A stretch of DNA of 64,000 bases from contig NZ_JASBRG010000001.1 of NCBI RefSeq assembly GCF_029961145.1, positions 372,001 to 436,000 on the forward strand, written 5' to 3'. Position 1 is the first letter of the stretch. The number at the start of each line of letters is the position of its first letter. A program made the position numbers and the translations under genes. The notes beneath the pieces were generated by a model. The model was not told the DNA's origin. It saw only the letters and a list, made by a program, of their open reading frames with translations, and searched no databases. This document shows positions 37,772 to 45,998 of this stretch, piece by piece. This stretch comes from Pinibacter soli. GTDB lineage: Bacteria; Bacteroidota; Bacteroidia; Chitinophagales; Chitinophagaceae.

Positions 37772-38322
37772 ACCTAGTTATCTTGACCGTTCATGTAAAA
37801 ATGGGTAATTATCCGAGACTGGCAAATAGTAATGTTACTATTTTTTGCAGGAAAACTGAAAAATAAAATAGAGCGTTTATGCTCTTGCAAAGCATGTGCC
37901 TTCTAAATACTTTTGTAATAGAAATTGATTGATAAGCGGAAGAAATCCATATCCAAGACCAAATATCCAAAATCCAGAATTACCGTTATTATCCAGTTTA
38001 TCTCTCAATTAGAAATTTATCCAATATCATTGAAGCCTAATCCAAACCTAGGAAGAAACCGTCCTAAAATTTGTACCTATTGATGGCCCCCGAGTAGTTG
38101 GTTAAAGTTTTGTACAAAGAATTTAAAAGTCCTGAAGCATGTCTTCGGGACTTTTTCGTTTTGTTTTGCCACAGAAACACAGATGAAACAGAAGTATTGA
38201 AAGAGTTTCATAAAAAGCGACATCAAGATGTAAAAAAGTGTTTGAAAAAAGATGCTCCCATGACTTTACTCTATCGTCCACTTAAAACATCTCTGTGTCT
38301 TCAGTGCCTCTGTGGCTAATAT
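37772..38322. repeat. Long non-coding gap with repeat arms and a hairpin
   Basis: More than 500 bases without a credible gene. It holds GGGTAATTATCCG (37803-37815), similar to the efflux operators; a hairpin AAAAGTCC...GGACTTTT (38125-38157); and an inverted repeat whose left arm (38166-38187, GCCACAGAAACACAGATG) and right arm (38291-38318, CTCTGTG...CTCTGTGGC) share words with 11441-11626. A 73-codon open frame over the repeats looks spurious. Confidence 0.55.
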
Positions 38323-38353
38323 AAAAAAATCCCGAAGTGTATAACCCCGGGAC
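38323..38353 (-). terminator. Terminator of the efflux operon
   Basis: On the minus strand TCCCGGGG pairs with TTCGGGA across TTATACAC and is followed by TTTTTT. It lies about 145 bases after the mfs stop. Confidence 0.75.
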
Positions 38354-38374
38354 ATTTTCTATAGAGTCTATGAC

Positions 38375-38495
38375 TTATTGATTAATTGATCAACTGAATA
38401 ACTGAGGTTTTGTGATTATTTCTTACCGTAAGTTTTTGTTCATCCGTTATTCCTGTTCCACATCAGTTATTGAATCGATCAATTATTCAATTATT
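38375..38495. repeat. Inverted repeat of ACTGAATAACTGA words
   Basis: The left arm 38375-38407 (ATCAACTGAATAACTGAGG) and the right arm 38461-38495 (CAGTTATTGAATCGATCAAT and onward) are imperfect reverse complements. The element lies between the efflux operon stop and its terminator. The words recur at 45999-46105. Confidence 0.65.
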
Positions 38496-38497
38496 TT

Positions 38498-40078
38498 CTA
38501 GTGAGCCATCGATGTATCTATTTTTTCGCCTTTGTTCTTTTTAGCTTTTATCATTAATACAAATGGTACGCACAAAAGGAACAGTAAGCCAATGTATAAG
38601 AATACGTCCATGTAAGTCAACACGATCGACTGTTTCATTACCATGTAATCCAAAGATTGGTAAGCATCCTTGAGTGCTGTTTGAGCTTCGATGCCTTTTC
38701 CAATGAAACTCTGCTGCATCCCGTGTATTCGTTGCATTACAGTAGGATCGTCTATCGATAATTTAGAAACGAGATTGTTTCTGTGTTGCATACTTTGTCT
38801 GGCGATAAAGGTTGTGATCAGCGCCACACCAAACGATCCGCCCAACTGCCTCATCATACCGGTGAAGGCGGCACCCTGACCGATCTGTTTTCCTTTTAAT
38901 GTAGACAGAGAAAGAGTTGTAATCGGCACGAACAACAGACCCATACCAATACCCCGGAACATTAACATCCAAGTGAAAGCTTCCTTACTTGTGTCCGGTG
39001 TAATAATCTTATAACCCCACATACAAAAGAAGAAAAAGATCACCATACCCAATGCTACAAGTATCTGCTGTTTGGCGCCTCGCTGCAGCAACTGACCAAC
39101 GATCGGCATCATGAATGCTGTTACAAGTGAAGCCGGAATCATCAGCATACCAGACTGCGTGGCCGTCCAGCCGAGTGTTGCCTGTGTGTACAAGGGAATG
39201 ATGAACGTTGTTCCATACAACCCAAAACCAAGTATGAATGAGAGGATCGTACCGGTCCGAAGGTTACCGTTGCCCAACACACGAAGTTCCACAATCGGAT
39301 TTTTCGCCCGAAGCTCTCTCCATATAAAGAAGAATATACCTAATACGGTTGTTACAGCTAATAAAGTGATCATCGGATCACTGAACCAGTCATCTTCCTG
39401 TCCTTTTTCCAATACATATTGCAATGAACCTACCGACAGTGCGAGCAATGCTATACCAGCCCAGTCCACCTGCTTAACACTCAACTTATCGCCATATTTG
39501 GGACTGCGAACAAATTGCAGTGTAAGCAGCATAGCAATAATACCTAAAGGAATGTTGATGTAGAATATATACGGCCATGAATAGTTATCGGTAATAAAAC
39601 CACCTAAAGGAGGGCCAAGCGTTGGACCCACAATTACGCCCATACCATAGATGGCCTGTGCCATACCACGTTTTTCAGGAGGATAACTTTCAGTGATCAG
39701 CGTTTGTGAAGTTACCAGTAAGGCACCTCCGCCCACACCTTGCATAAACCTGAAGGCTACGAGCTCCCAGATGCCGTTTGCGTTACCGCATAAAAATGAA
39801 AATATCGTGAATATAAGAATGGAAGCTGCAAAATAGTTGCGGCGTCCGAATTGTTGTGAGAGCCAGCTGGTCATTGGCACGATGATTACGTTACCAATGG
39901 CGTATGCAGTCACCACCCATCCCACTTCCAGTGTAGTGGCGCCAAGGTTACCCTGCATATCGTGCAGTGCCACGTTCACAATGGTGGTGTCTACAATTTC
40001 AAGCAGTGCGCACATTACCGCGGTAATGGTAATGATCACACGCCTGGAACCATATTCTACCAATGAATTCTGTTGCAT
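38498..40078 (-). CDS. DHA2-family MFS multidrug transporter (EmrB-like)
   Basis: A protein of 526 residues with 14 predicted helices. The first helix carries LLEIVDTTIVNVALHDMQ, the DHA2 (EmrB/QacA) signature. LSQQFGRRNYF is motif A, and GVGGGALLVTSQTLITESYP and GPTLGPPLGGFI are motif C-type. It exports drugs with proton exchange and would pass them to the HlyD adaptor and TolC channel encoded just upstream. It is the last gene of the operon tetR-tolC-hlyD-mfs. Confidence 0.93.
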   Translation of the reverse strand: MQQNSLVEYGSRRVIITITAVMCALLEIVDTTIVNVALHDMQGNLGATTLEVGWVVTAYAIGNVIIVPMTSWLSQQFGRRNYFAASILIFTIFSFLCGNANGIWELVAFRFMQGVGGGALLVTSQTLITESYPPEKRGMAQAIYGMGVIVGPTLGPPLGGFITDNYSWPYIFYINIPLGIIAMLLTLQFVRSPKYGDKLSVKQVDWAGIALLALSVGSLQYVLEKGQEDDWFSDPMITLLAVTTVLGIFFFIWRELRAKNPIVELRVLGNGNLRTGTILSFILGFGLYGTTFIIPLYTQATLGWTATQSGMLMIPASLVTAFMMPIVGQLLQRGAKQQILVALGMVIFFFFCMWGYKIITPDTSKEAFTWMLMFRGIGMGLLFVPITTLSLSTLKGKQIGQGAAFTGMMRQLGGSFGVALITTFIARQSMQHRNNLVSKLSIDDPTVMQRIHGMQQSFIGKGIEAQTALKDAYQSLDYMVMKQSIVLTYMDVFLYIGLLFLLCVPFVLMIKAKKNKGEKIDTSMAH

Positions 40079-40115
40079 GTAAATAATATTTTAAAAGAAA
40101 GCGTAAGTGATCGGG

Positions 40116-40182
40116 AAATCGTGAACGGTGAATCGTGAATGGAAGTTGCCCATTATTCACGATTCACAATTGACGTTTCTCG
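40116..40182. repeat. Inverted repeat of GTGAATCGTGAA words inside the efflux operon
   Basis: The left arm 40116-40142 (CGTGAACGGTGAATCGTGAA) and the right arm 40150-40182 (CCATTATTCACGATTCACAA) pair around a short loop. It fills the 107-bp gap between hlyD and mfs, which must be read through for co-transcription. Confidence 0.65.
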
Positions 40183-40185
40183 TTC

Positions 40186-41325
40186 TTAGTCCAAATGCAC
40201 ATCCACATTCACGTTCATACCAGGACGCAGTTGCTTAACAAGAGAGTCAGAAGGGTTTGTAAACTCAAGTTTTACCGGCAAACGTTGAACAACTTTTACG
40301 AAGTTACCAGTTGCGTTGTCGGGAGGCAATAGCGCGAAGCGTGAACCTGTTGCAGGCGAGAATGAAGTCAATGTTGTTTCAAATTTGTGACCAGGAAATG
40401 CATCTATAGTAACAATTGCTTTTTGACCAACTCTCATTTTACTCAACTGAGTTTCTTTAAAGTTCGCAGTTACCCAGTTTGACTGATCCAACACTACGCT
40501 GAACAATGACTGACCTGCTTGCAAGTACTGACCAACCTGTGCACTTACTTTTGAAATTTTTCCATCTGCAGGAGCCAATACCACTGCATAAGAAAGATTC
40601 AATTTTGCATTTGCCAAATCAGCTTCACGTTGTTTGATCACCGCATTTGCTACAGCAATTTGTTGAGATGTTGCATTGCTTTGAGAAGCAGTAGCAGCAG
40701 TTTGTTTAGCAGCTGCATTTTTTTGTTCTACCAAAACTTGCAACTGACGTTCAGCAGTTTGTTTAGCCGCAAGCGCTTGCTCGTATTGTTGTTGAGTGAT
40801 TGAATGATCTTTGATCAAATTTGCATAACGCTCGTAATCCTGTGTTGCTCTCCAAACGTTAACTTTTGCTGCTTCAATTTGCGCGTCTGCAGTTGAAATG
40901 CTAGCTTGTGAAGTTGCAATGTTTGCTTTAGAAGCATTGGTTGTTGCTTCTGCTACAGAAAGATTGCTTTTTGCACCAAGCAAAGCTGCTTCTGATTCTT
41001 CTACTTTAATAAGTAGATCGCGGTTATCAAGAATAATAAGTGTATCACCTTTTTTTACAAACTGGTTATCTTTTGCACGCACTTCAGTTACATAGCCAGA
41101 TACGCGAGGTATCACAGGGCTGATGTTTGCATCAATTTGCGCATCGTCTGTTTCTTCGTGGTGCTGACCATGAATGTATTTTGACACACCGAAAGTACCA
41201 CCGCCAATTACAAGCGCAGCGAGTACAATAATAAAACCAAAGTTTCTTTTCTTAGGTTGCTCCTGACCATGAGCACCTTCTGTATGATTAGATGAAGCCA
41301 CTTTATTTTGAGTTTGAGTTTCCAT
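40186..41325 (-). CDS. HlyD/EmrA-type membrane fusion protein
   Basis: A protein of 379 residues. After a charged tail one membrane helix (FGFIIVLAALVIGGGTFGVS, about 28-50) anchors it in the inner membrane. A biotinyl-lipoyl-like domain (ISPVIPRVSGYVTEVRAKDN, DTLIILD) is split by a long Ala/Gln-rich coiled coil (about 100-235), and the second half (LAPADGKISKVSAQVGQYLQ) follows. It links the MFS pump to TolC. A perfect 20-bp palindrome lies in the 61-bp gap just upstream. Confidence 0.93.
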   Translation of the reverse strand: METQTQNKVASSNHTEGAHGQEQPKKRNFGFIIVLAALVIGGGTFGVSKYIHGQHHEETDDAQIDANISPVIPRVSGYVTEVRAKDNQFVKKGDTLIILDNRDLLIKVEESEAALLGAKSNLSVAEATTNASKANIATSQASISTADAQIEAAKVNVWRATQDYERYANLIKDHSITQQQYEQALAAKQTAERQLQVLVEQKNAAAKQTAATASQSNATSQQIAVANAVIKQREADLANAKLNLSYAVVLAPADGKISKVSAQVGQYLQAGQSLFSVVLDQSNWVTANFKETQLSKMRVGQKAIVTIDAFPGHKFETTLTSFSPATGSRFALLPPDNATGNFVKVVQRLPVKLEFTNPSDSLVKQLRPGMNVNVDVHLD

Positions 41326-41353
41326 TTTATGAAGTTGTGAGTTTTAAGTTTTG

Positions 41354-41373
41354 AGACGGATAATTATCCGTCT
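41354..41373. promoter_or_regulatory. Perfect 20-bp palindrome upstream of hlyD, probable TetR operator
   Basis: AGACGGATAATTATCCGTCT lies between tolC and hlyD. Variants at 43384-43403 and 43506-43524 flank the tetR promoter, so this is very likely the binding site of the operon's own regulator. Confidence 0.75.
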
Positions 41374-41386
41374 GTACCGAGTTTTC

Positions 41387-42748
41387 TTATTTGCTTATAC
41401 CTTTTTCTGTTGCAATAATTCCCGATGCTTGCAACAGTTTGTTGTAAGCCACCACCGCATCTGCTTTCGCGTGATTGTAATTGATCTTTGACGTAAGTGA
41501 TGCAACGTCCGCGTCAAGCAAGTCTGTAGTTGTAGCAAGATTGTTCGCCTGTTTGTTCTTTGTTATTCTGTAGTTCTCATCTGCCTGTTCTACTGCTTTT
41601 GTGTACACATCTATTTTCTTCATTGCTAAATAGTAAGCTTCATATGCTTTAGTAATGTCAAGACGAATATTATCATCCAGCATTTCCTGGTGCACCTGAA
41701 CTTCCTGCAATTGAGAATTCGCTTTATTCAGTTTTGCTTTTGTTTTCCACAAAGAAGAAACGTTGTACTTCACCCCTACGCCCGCTGTGAAGGCTGTTGT
41801 AACCGTTACAAAATTTGGAATGTCCAATCCTACATAACCAGCTGTTAAAGCAAGTGAAGGATACATATCACCTTTTACAGCTTTAATATTTGAATTAGCT
41901 GCTTTTTCATTCAAAGAAAGCACCTGGATATCTTTTCTGTTTTGGTGAGCCAGTTGTTCCCACTCATCTATTGTCTTGTTCTGCGTCAGTAGTTTGAAAC
42001 CTGTTGTGTCGACCACCAGTTTCGTGCTTTCAGGAAGACCTAGCATAAGATTCATATTCACTGTAGTGATCTTCAGCTCTGTTTGGGCGTTCATTAATGC
42101 AAGCTCAACATTGTATGCTTCCAGTTGTACCTTCAACAGGTCGTTACGGGCAAGAAGACCATTTTTCTCAAGGCTTTCAAAATCTGCTACGCGTTGTTGA
42201 GAACGTACAAGATTTTCTTTTACCAGATCAACTGATACTCCTGCTTTGTACAGGTTTGCATAAGCAGAAACTGCGTTTGCAATAATCGCATCTCTGTCAT
42301 TATCCGCATCGAGCCTTGCAGCTTCAGCCAGATATTGTGCAGATTCGATACTCGATTTGATTTTGAAACCGGTGAATAACGGAAGTGATCCGTTCACCAT
42401 TGCATACATCGCCTGGTTGATACTAGGCGTCGAAGATCCGCTGCTTGAGCCACCCCCATTATCAGGCTTTTGATTTTTTAAAGTCAAACCCGGATCAGTT
42501 AACCTCAAGTAAGAAGCAGACACACTCAAATCCGGAAGTCTTGCATCTTTCGCTTCGCGAAGAGTAGCAAGAGCCTCGTCTATTTTTGCGTGGTTCAACT
42601 TCAGTTCTTTACTGTTTTTAATACTTAGATCAATTGCTTCCGAAAGCGAAAGCAATTTGGCCGAATCTGATGATTGGGCCGAAGCGCCTAGCGTCATAAA
42701 ACTGATGATAAGCGCTAACGCTGTGTGATACCAAAATTTACGCTTCAT
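41387..42748 (-). CDS. TolC-family outer-membrane efflux protein
   Basis: A protein of 453 residues. The signal peptide is MKRKFWYHTALALIISFMTL with cleavage near GASAQS. The two OEP repeats with long helices (LSLSEAIDLSIKNSKELKLN at the start of the first, QEMLDDNIRLDITKAYEAYY in the second) are typical of TolC/OprM channels. As a trimer it would span the outer membrane and periplasm for the HlyD/MFS pump. Its start overlaps the end of tetR by 11 bases, so the two are translationally linked. Confidence 0.93.
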   Translation of the reverse strand: MKRKFWYHTALALIISFMTLGASAQSSDSAKLLSLSEAIDLSIKNSKELKLNHAKIDEALATLREAKDARLPDLSVSASYLRLTDPGLTLKNQKPDNGGGSSSGSSTPSINQAMYAMVNGSLPLFTGFKIKSSIESAQYLAEAARLDADNDRDAIIANAVSAYANLYKAGVSVDLVKENLVRSQQRVADFESLEKNGLLARNDLLKVQLEAYNVELALMNAQTELKITTVNMNLMLGLPESTKLVVDTTGFKLLTQNKTIDEWEQLAHQNRKDIQVLSLNEKAANSNIKAVKGDMYPSLALTAGYVGLDIPNFVTVTTAFTAGVGVKYNVSSLWKTKAKLNKANSQLQEVQVHQEMLDDNIRLDITKAYEAYYLAMKKIDVYTKAVEQADENYRITKNKQANNLATTTDLLDADVASLTSKINYNHAKADAVVAYNKLLQASGIIATEKGISK

Positions 42749-43370
42749 GTGTCAATATTGCTTTGAATAGTAGTTTTAAATGCTCGAAAAGCTTGTCTTT
42801 CATTATGGCTTTGAATTCGTCTTCCGGCAAGTCTTTCAGCTCATCGTTCATATACCTGTAGAAATCCATGGTACTGATTAAATGATTAGTGGTTCCGGTC
42901 ATTGTGAGTACGAGCATTTGGAGATCAATATCCTTTCTAAATACCCCTTTATTTACCCCTTCTTCAATTAACTGCTGTATCGTATTAAGGCTTTTCTTTT
43001 TAAAAACCTTCAGCATTTCGCCGAGCTCATTATCGTGATTACGCATTTGCTCTCTCACCATAATCTTGTGAAAACATTGCTGATTGAAAACCTTATCCAT
43101 ATAGCTTGCAATCATGTGATTCACCTTTTCCAGCGGCGTCATTTTCTCGTCGTTCAACACCCTTTCCAACTGATATGCATTGCTTCTGTATTCAAACAGT
43201 GCCTGCATCAATTTTTCTTTCGATCCGAAATAATATGATATCATGGCAAGATTCACGCCCGCTTCATGTGCTATATCCCGAACCGAGGTGCCAGAAAAAC
43301 CATTGGTTGCAAACAGCTTTTCAGCAGCCTCAATAATGTGTATTTTCTTTTCTGAATATTCCATAGTCAT
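42738..43370 (-). CDS. TetR/AcrR-family repressor of the efflux operon
   Basis: A protein of 210 residues from ATG 43370 (MTMEYSEKK); the ATG two codons later is also possible. The N-terminal helix-turn-helix (IIEAAEKLFATNGFSGTSVR, DIAHEAGVNLAMISYYFGSK) is classic TetR. The C-terminal ligand domain is all helical. It is the first gene of the operon, and palindromic sites lie on both sides of its promoter and inside the operon, so autorepression relieved by a pumped substrate is the likely scheme. Confidence 0.93.
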   Translation of the reverse strand: MTMEYSEKKIHIIEAAEKLFATNGFSGTSVRDIAHEAGVNLAMISYYFGSKEKLMQALFEYRSNAYQLERVLNDEKMTPLEKVNHMIASYMDKVFNQQCFHKIMVREQMRNHDNELGEMLKVFKKKSLNTIQQLIEEGVNKGVFRKDIDLQMLVLTMTGTTNHLISTMDFYRYMNDELKDLPEDEFKAIMKDKLFEHLKLLFKAILTHEA

Positions 43371-43383
43371 TTTTGTGTCGTAG

Positions 43384-43403
43384 AGACGGATAATTATCAG
43401 TCT
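43384..43403. promoter_or_regulatory. Imperfect copy of the efflux operator upstream of tetR
   Basis: AGACGGATAATTATCAGTCT differs in one base from the perfect palindrome at 41354-41373. A further half site (TAATAATCCGTC) follows at 43412-43424. It lies 14 bases from the tetR start codon. Confidence 0.7.
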
Positions 43404-43445
43404 GATAGAATATAATAATCCGTCAATTCTGAAAACAAAATTAAA

Positions 43446-43472
43446 CAAACGTTTGAATTAAACAAACGTTTG
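43446..43472. promoter_or_regulatory. Tandem CAAACGTTTG palindromes upstream of tetR
   Basis: Two copies of CAAACGTTTG at 43446-43455 and 43463-43472, 17 bases centre to centre, set in a repeated TTAAACAAACGTTTGA context. They sit where the tetR promoter should be. Confidence 0.65.
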
Positions 43473-43505
43473 ATCAATTTCTACCATGAATAGTGTATGA
43501 AATAC

Positions 43506-43524
43506 AGACGGATGATAATCGACT
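43506..43524. promoter_or_regulatory. Degenerate efflux operator upstream of tetR
   Basis: AGACGGATGATAATCGACT keeps the left half of the operator and most of the right. It is about 120 bases from the site at 43384. Confidence 0.5.
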
Positions 43525-43539
43525 AAACCGAAAAATTGA

Positions 43540-43755
43540 AAGGCTGCTTTCTCAAGCAGCCTTAACCGTTTTTTACGGTTTTCCACAGGGTTTTGGATTA
43601 ACCCTAAATATTTAGGAGAATGGGACTCAGTTTTTTATGATTGCATGATTTCTTTAGAAAAATCAGAATCCGATAAGGTGCAATGGTACGTTCTACTTGT
43701 TACTTATAGCTATTTGAAAATCATAACAATCTTAACAATCATGAAAATCTGCGTT
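43540..43755. repeat. Hairpins and the dispersed ATCATGAAAATCTGCGTT word in a divergent gap
   Basis: AAGGCTGCTT / AAGCAGCCTT (43540-43563) and AACCGT / ACGGTT (43564-43580) form two hairpins between divergent genes, where no transcript should end. Bases 43737-43755 repeat exactly 19 nt of the arm at 4186-4206; a loose left partner (TTATGATTGCATGATTTC) is at about 43635. Confidence 0.6.
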
Positions 43756-43905
43756 ATGTCTTATTAGAATGTAAAACTAAAATTGATTTAGACTGCCTCA
43801 AAAGCACATTCACCCGATTTTAAATAGTGGTAAAAATGCCAGGGTTATGCATCTTTGCACCTGCTAGCCTGCTTTTATACGTTCACATATTCGCGTAAAA
43901 ACACA

Positions 43906-44940
43906 ATGGAATTATTTTTAGACGCTTCCGCAATTGATATACAAGAAAAGGAATACATATTACAAGTATATAAATCATTTATTTATAAAGATTCAGAAGA
44001 TGTTACGCTGATTGTGAATAACGCTTCAGATATCCACAACGCATTTTCCTGCCTGGGTAAAATTGCACAAGCCCCCAAGCCTTCCCTTATCGACAAGCTG
44101 AAAGCGGACGCTGGTTTTGGCGATTTTGTCTCCAAAACGCTTAAAAAGGCATCTAACGGCAGGTGGATCACCAATCATCCGCTTCACATTTTACCAAATA
44201 CCGCTAAACAGGTTTTACTGGTAGCAAATCTTGAGTTTTTACAAAACCCCGCTGGATTCGACAAGAAGATTTTTAATAAGAAAAATCTTACGGCCGCTGT
44301 TCAAAAGGCAGGACTCATTGTAACACCTTCCGAGCATTACAAGGCTATCCTGGTAAATGACTTTAAGTTGCCAGAGACCAAAATTCAGGTGGAAAAGCCG
44401 CAGCCGTCGTCATTTGCAAAGCCGTTGAGTTGGGATGAGAAGCAAAAAATAAAGGACAGATACACCGCAGGCAAAGATTATTTCGTTTCCATTATTTCAA
44501 ATGAACAGCACGAATTCATCAATTTGCTTAAGGCCTTTACCATCTTTAAAAAGTGGCAGCAGTCTTCTATGCAACTGATCGTTATGTATGATGACAATGC
44601 GCACAAAGATTTCTCTAAGCTGGAAACCTACAAACACAAAAGCGATGTGCATTTACTTCAACTGGTAGGTGAAGAAAAATTGAATGTCCTTGCTTCCGCA
44701 TACGCCTGTATGCACACCGTGACACATGAAAGTGTTCCATTTACAGTGATCAATGCGATTTTTTGCGAAACGCCAATTATCACTTCTGAACTTCCTGCGA
44801 TTAGAGAACTGGCAGGCGATGCAGCTCTTTACACGCTCCCAACCAATGTGGATGATATTTCCAGAAATATGATCACTATTTACAAAGATGAGAGCCTAAG
44901 AAAGAAGCAAGTGGAGAAAATGAGAGAGATGGCTAAGTAA
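43906..44940 (+). CDS. GT-B-like glycosyltransferase family protein
   Basis: A protein of 344 residues from ATG 43906 (MELFLDASAIDIQEK). The layout resembles a GT4-type glycosyltransferase with a degenerate N-terminal domain. The C-terminal part has the donor-site pattern: DVHLLQLVGEEKLNVLASAY, then ESVPFTVINAIFCETPIITS and IRELAGDAALYTLP, where the E-x7-E motif would sit. The first glutamate of that motif is present (HESVPF) but the second is replaced (ETPI), so activity is uncertain. No partner genes. Confidence 0.6.
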   Translation: MELFLDASAIDIQEKEYILQVYKSFIYKDSEDVTLIVNNASDIHNAFSCLGKIAQAPKPSLIDKLKADAGFGDFVSKTLKKASNGRWITNHPLHILPNTAKQVLLVANLEFLQNPAGFDKKIFNKKNLTAAVQKAGLIVTPSEHYKAILVNDFKLPETKIQVEKPQPSSFAKPLSWDEKQKIKDRYTAGKDYFVSIISNEQHEFINLLKAFTIFKKWQQSSMQLIVMYDDNAHKDFSKLETYKHKSDVHLLQLVGEEKLNVLASAYACMHTVTHESVPFTVINAIFCETPIITSELPAIRELAGDAALYTLPTNVDDISRNMITIYKDESLRKKQVEKMREMAK

Positions 44941-44941
44941 A

Positions 44942-45020
44942 AATTAAGAAAATCAAAAGTCAAAAAGGTTGCCCATAGGAAACAGTCCTTTTGACTTTTT
45001 ACTTTCGAATTTTGACTTTC
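44942..45020. repeat. Inverted repeat of CAAAAGTCAAAAAG words
   Basis: The left arm 44942-44969 and the right arm 44987-45020 (CCTTTTGACTTTTTACTTTC) are imperfect reverse complements. A TACCTTCG box (45026-45033) ahead of gldC follows directly. Confidence 0.65.
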
Positions 45021-45051
45021 CATCCTACCTTCGCACATTCAACTATAAACT

Positions 45052-45402
45052 ATGGATCAATCAACCATTACAATTGATGTAATATTAGACCGTGATAAAA
45101 CGCCCGAAAACATTCTGTGGAGCGCATCCAACAGCACGGCAGACGGCAAACAAAAAGCAAAAGCTGTGATGCTTTCTCTGTGGGACGGAACTGACAAAAC
45201 CGCTCTTCGTATAGATTTGTGGACCAAGGAAATGATGGTCGACGAAATGGCCGATTTCTTCTATCAAACACTGATGACCATGGCCGACACCTACAACCGC
45301 GCCACAAAGCATACAGAACTGGTGAACGATATGAAAAACTTCGCAAAGGACTTCTACAACAAGTTCCGCGAAGAACAAATGAAAGAAAACAGCTTGAAAT
45401 AA
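45052..45402 (+). CDS. gldC: Gliding motility protein GldC
   Basis: A protein of 116 residues. STITIDVILDRDKTPENILW, then the segment KAKAVMLSLWDGTDKTALRI and the following DLWTKEMMVDEMADFFYQTL, fit GldC, a small cytoplasmic protein found in gliding Bacteroidota and non-gliding relatives. Its exact role is not known; gldB, its usual neighbour, is not next to it. With the T9SS cargo at 14969 it supports the presence of a type IX secretion/gliding system in this genome. Confidence 0.88.
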   Translation: MDQSTITIDVILDRDKTPENILWSASNSTADGKQKAKAVMLSLWDGTDKTALRIDLWTKEMMVDEMADFFYQTLMTMADTYNRATKHTELVNDMKNFAKDFYNKFREEQMKENSLK

Positions 45403-45409
45403 TGGAAAA

Positions 45410-45542
45410 TTGAAAGTTTAAAATCGGGCCTAAACCAATACAGCCTTACTTTCAACACTGTCACGCACAAAGCATTTTCAACTTTTAATTTTCAATTTTC
45501 AACTCTCTACCAATTCCTAATTTCTAATTACTAATTCCTAAT
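45410..45542. repeat. Inverted repeat of GAAAATTGAAAGTT words plus an AATTCCTAATTTC arm
   Basis: The left arm 45402-45424 (GGAAAATTGAAAGTTTAAAA) and the right arm 45477-45503 (TTTTCAACTTTTAATTTTCA) are imperfect reverse complements. A second, unpaired arm 45512-45542 uses the words of the element at 35984-36013. Confidence 0.6.
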
Positions 45543-45545
45543 AAA

Positions 45546-45998
45546 ATGAGTCTCGAACAACAAGTAATGGCAGAAATGAAAGATGCCATGAAAGCAAAAG
45601 ATGAAGCATTATTGCGTGGCCTGAGAGCAATCAAAGCAGAAATTATAAAAGCGAAAACAGAACCTGGCGCAAATGGCGAAGTTTCTACTGAAGGCGAATT
45701 GAAACTTTTACAAAAGTTGGTGAAGCAACGTAAAGATTCTCTTGAGATCTTCACGCAGCAAAACCGTGCAGATCTTGCTCAAAAAGAACAAGATGAAATC
45801 ACTGTAATCGAGCGTTTTCTTCCAAAGCAGCTATCTGCAGAAGAACTGAAAGCGGCACTTGAAAAAATTATTGCTGAAACAGGCGCTGCATCTCCTGCAG
45901 ATCTTGGTAAAGTAATGGGCGTTGCCTCTAAACAATTGGCTGGCAAAGCAGACGGTAAAGCAATAAGTGCAACCGTGAAAGAATTGCTCACGAAATAA
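45546..45998 (+). CDS. yqeY: GatB/YqeY domain protein
   Basis: A protein of 150 residues, the usual size of YqeY. MSLEQQVMAEMKDAMKAKDE, IVERFLPKQLS-like residues (VIERFLPKQLSAEELKAAL) and DLGKVMGVASKQLAGKADGK fit the family, which shares its helical domain with the tail of GatB of the tRNA amidotransferase. It may bind tRNA; its function is not settled. Confidence 0.92.
   Translation: MSLEQQVMAEMKDAMKAKDEALLRGLRAIKAEIIKAKTEPGANGEVSTEGELKLLQKLVKQRKDSLEIFTQQNRADLAQKEQDEITVIERFLPKQLSAEELKAALEKIIAETGAASPADLGKVMGVASKQLAGKADGKAISATVKELLTK

Noticed and set aside
38098-38319. A 73-codon open frame on the plus strand
   Set aside because: It is mostly a translation of a terminator-like hairpin and the two arms of the GCCACAGA repeat, with no protein character and a GTG-like start context lacking a promoter.
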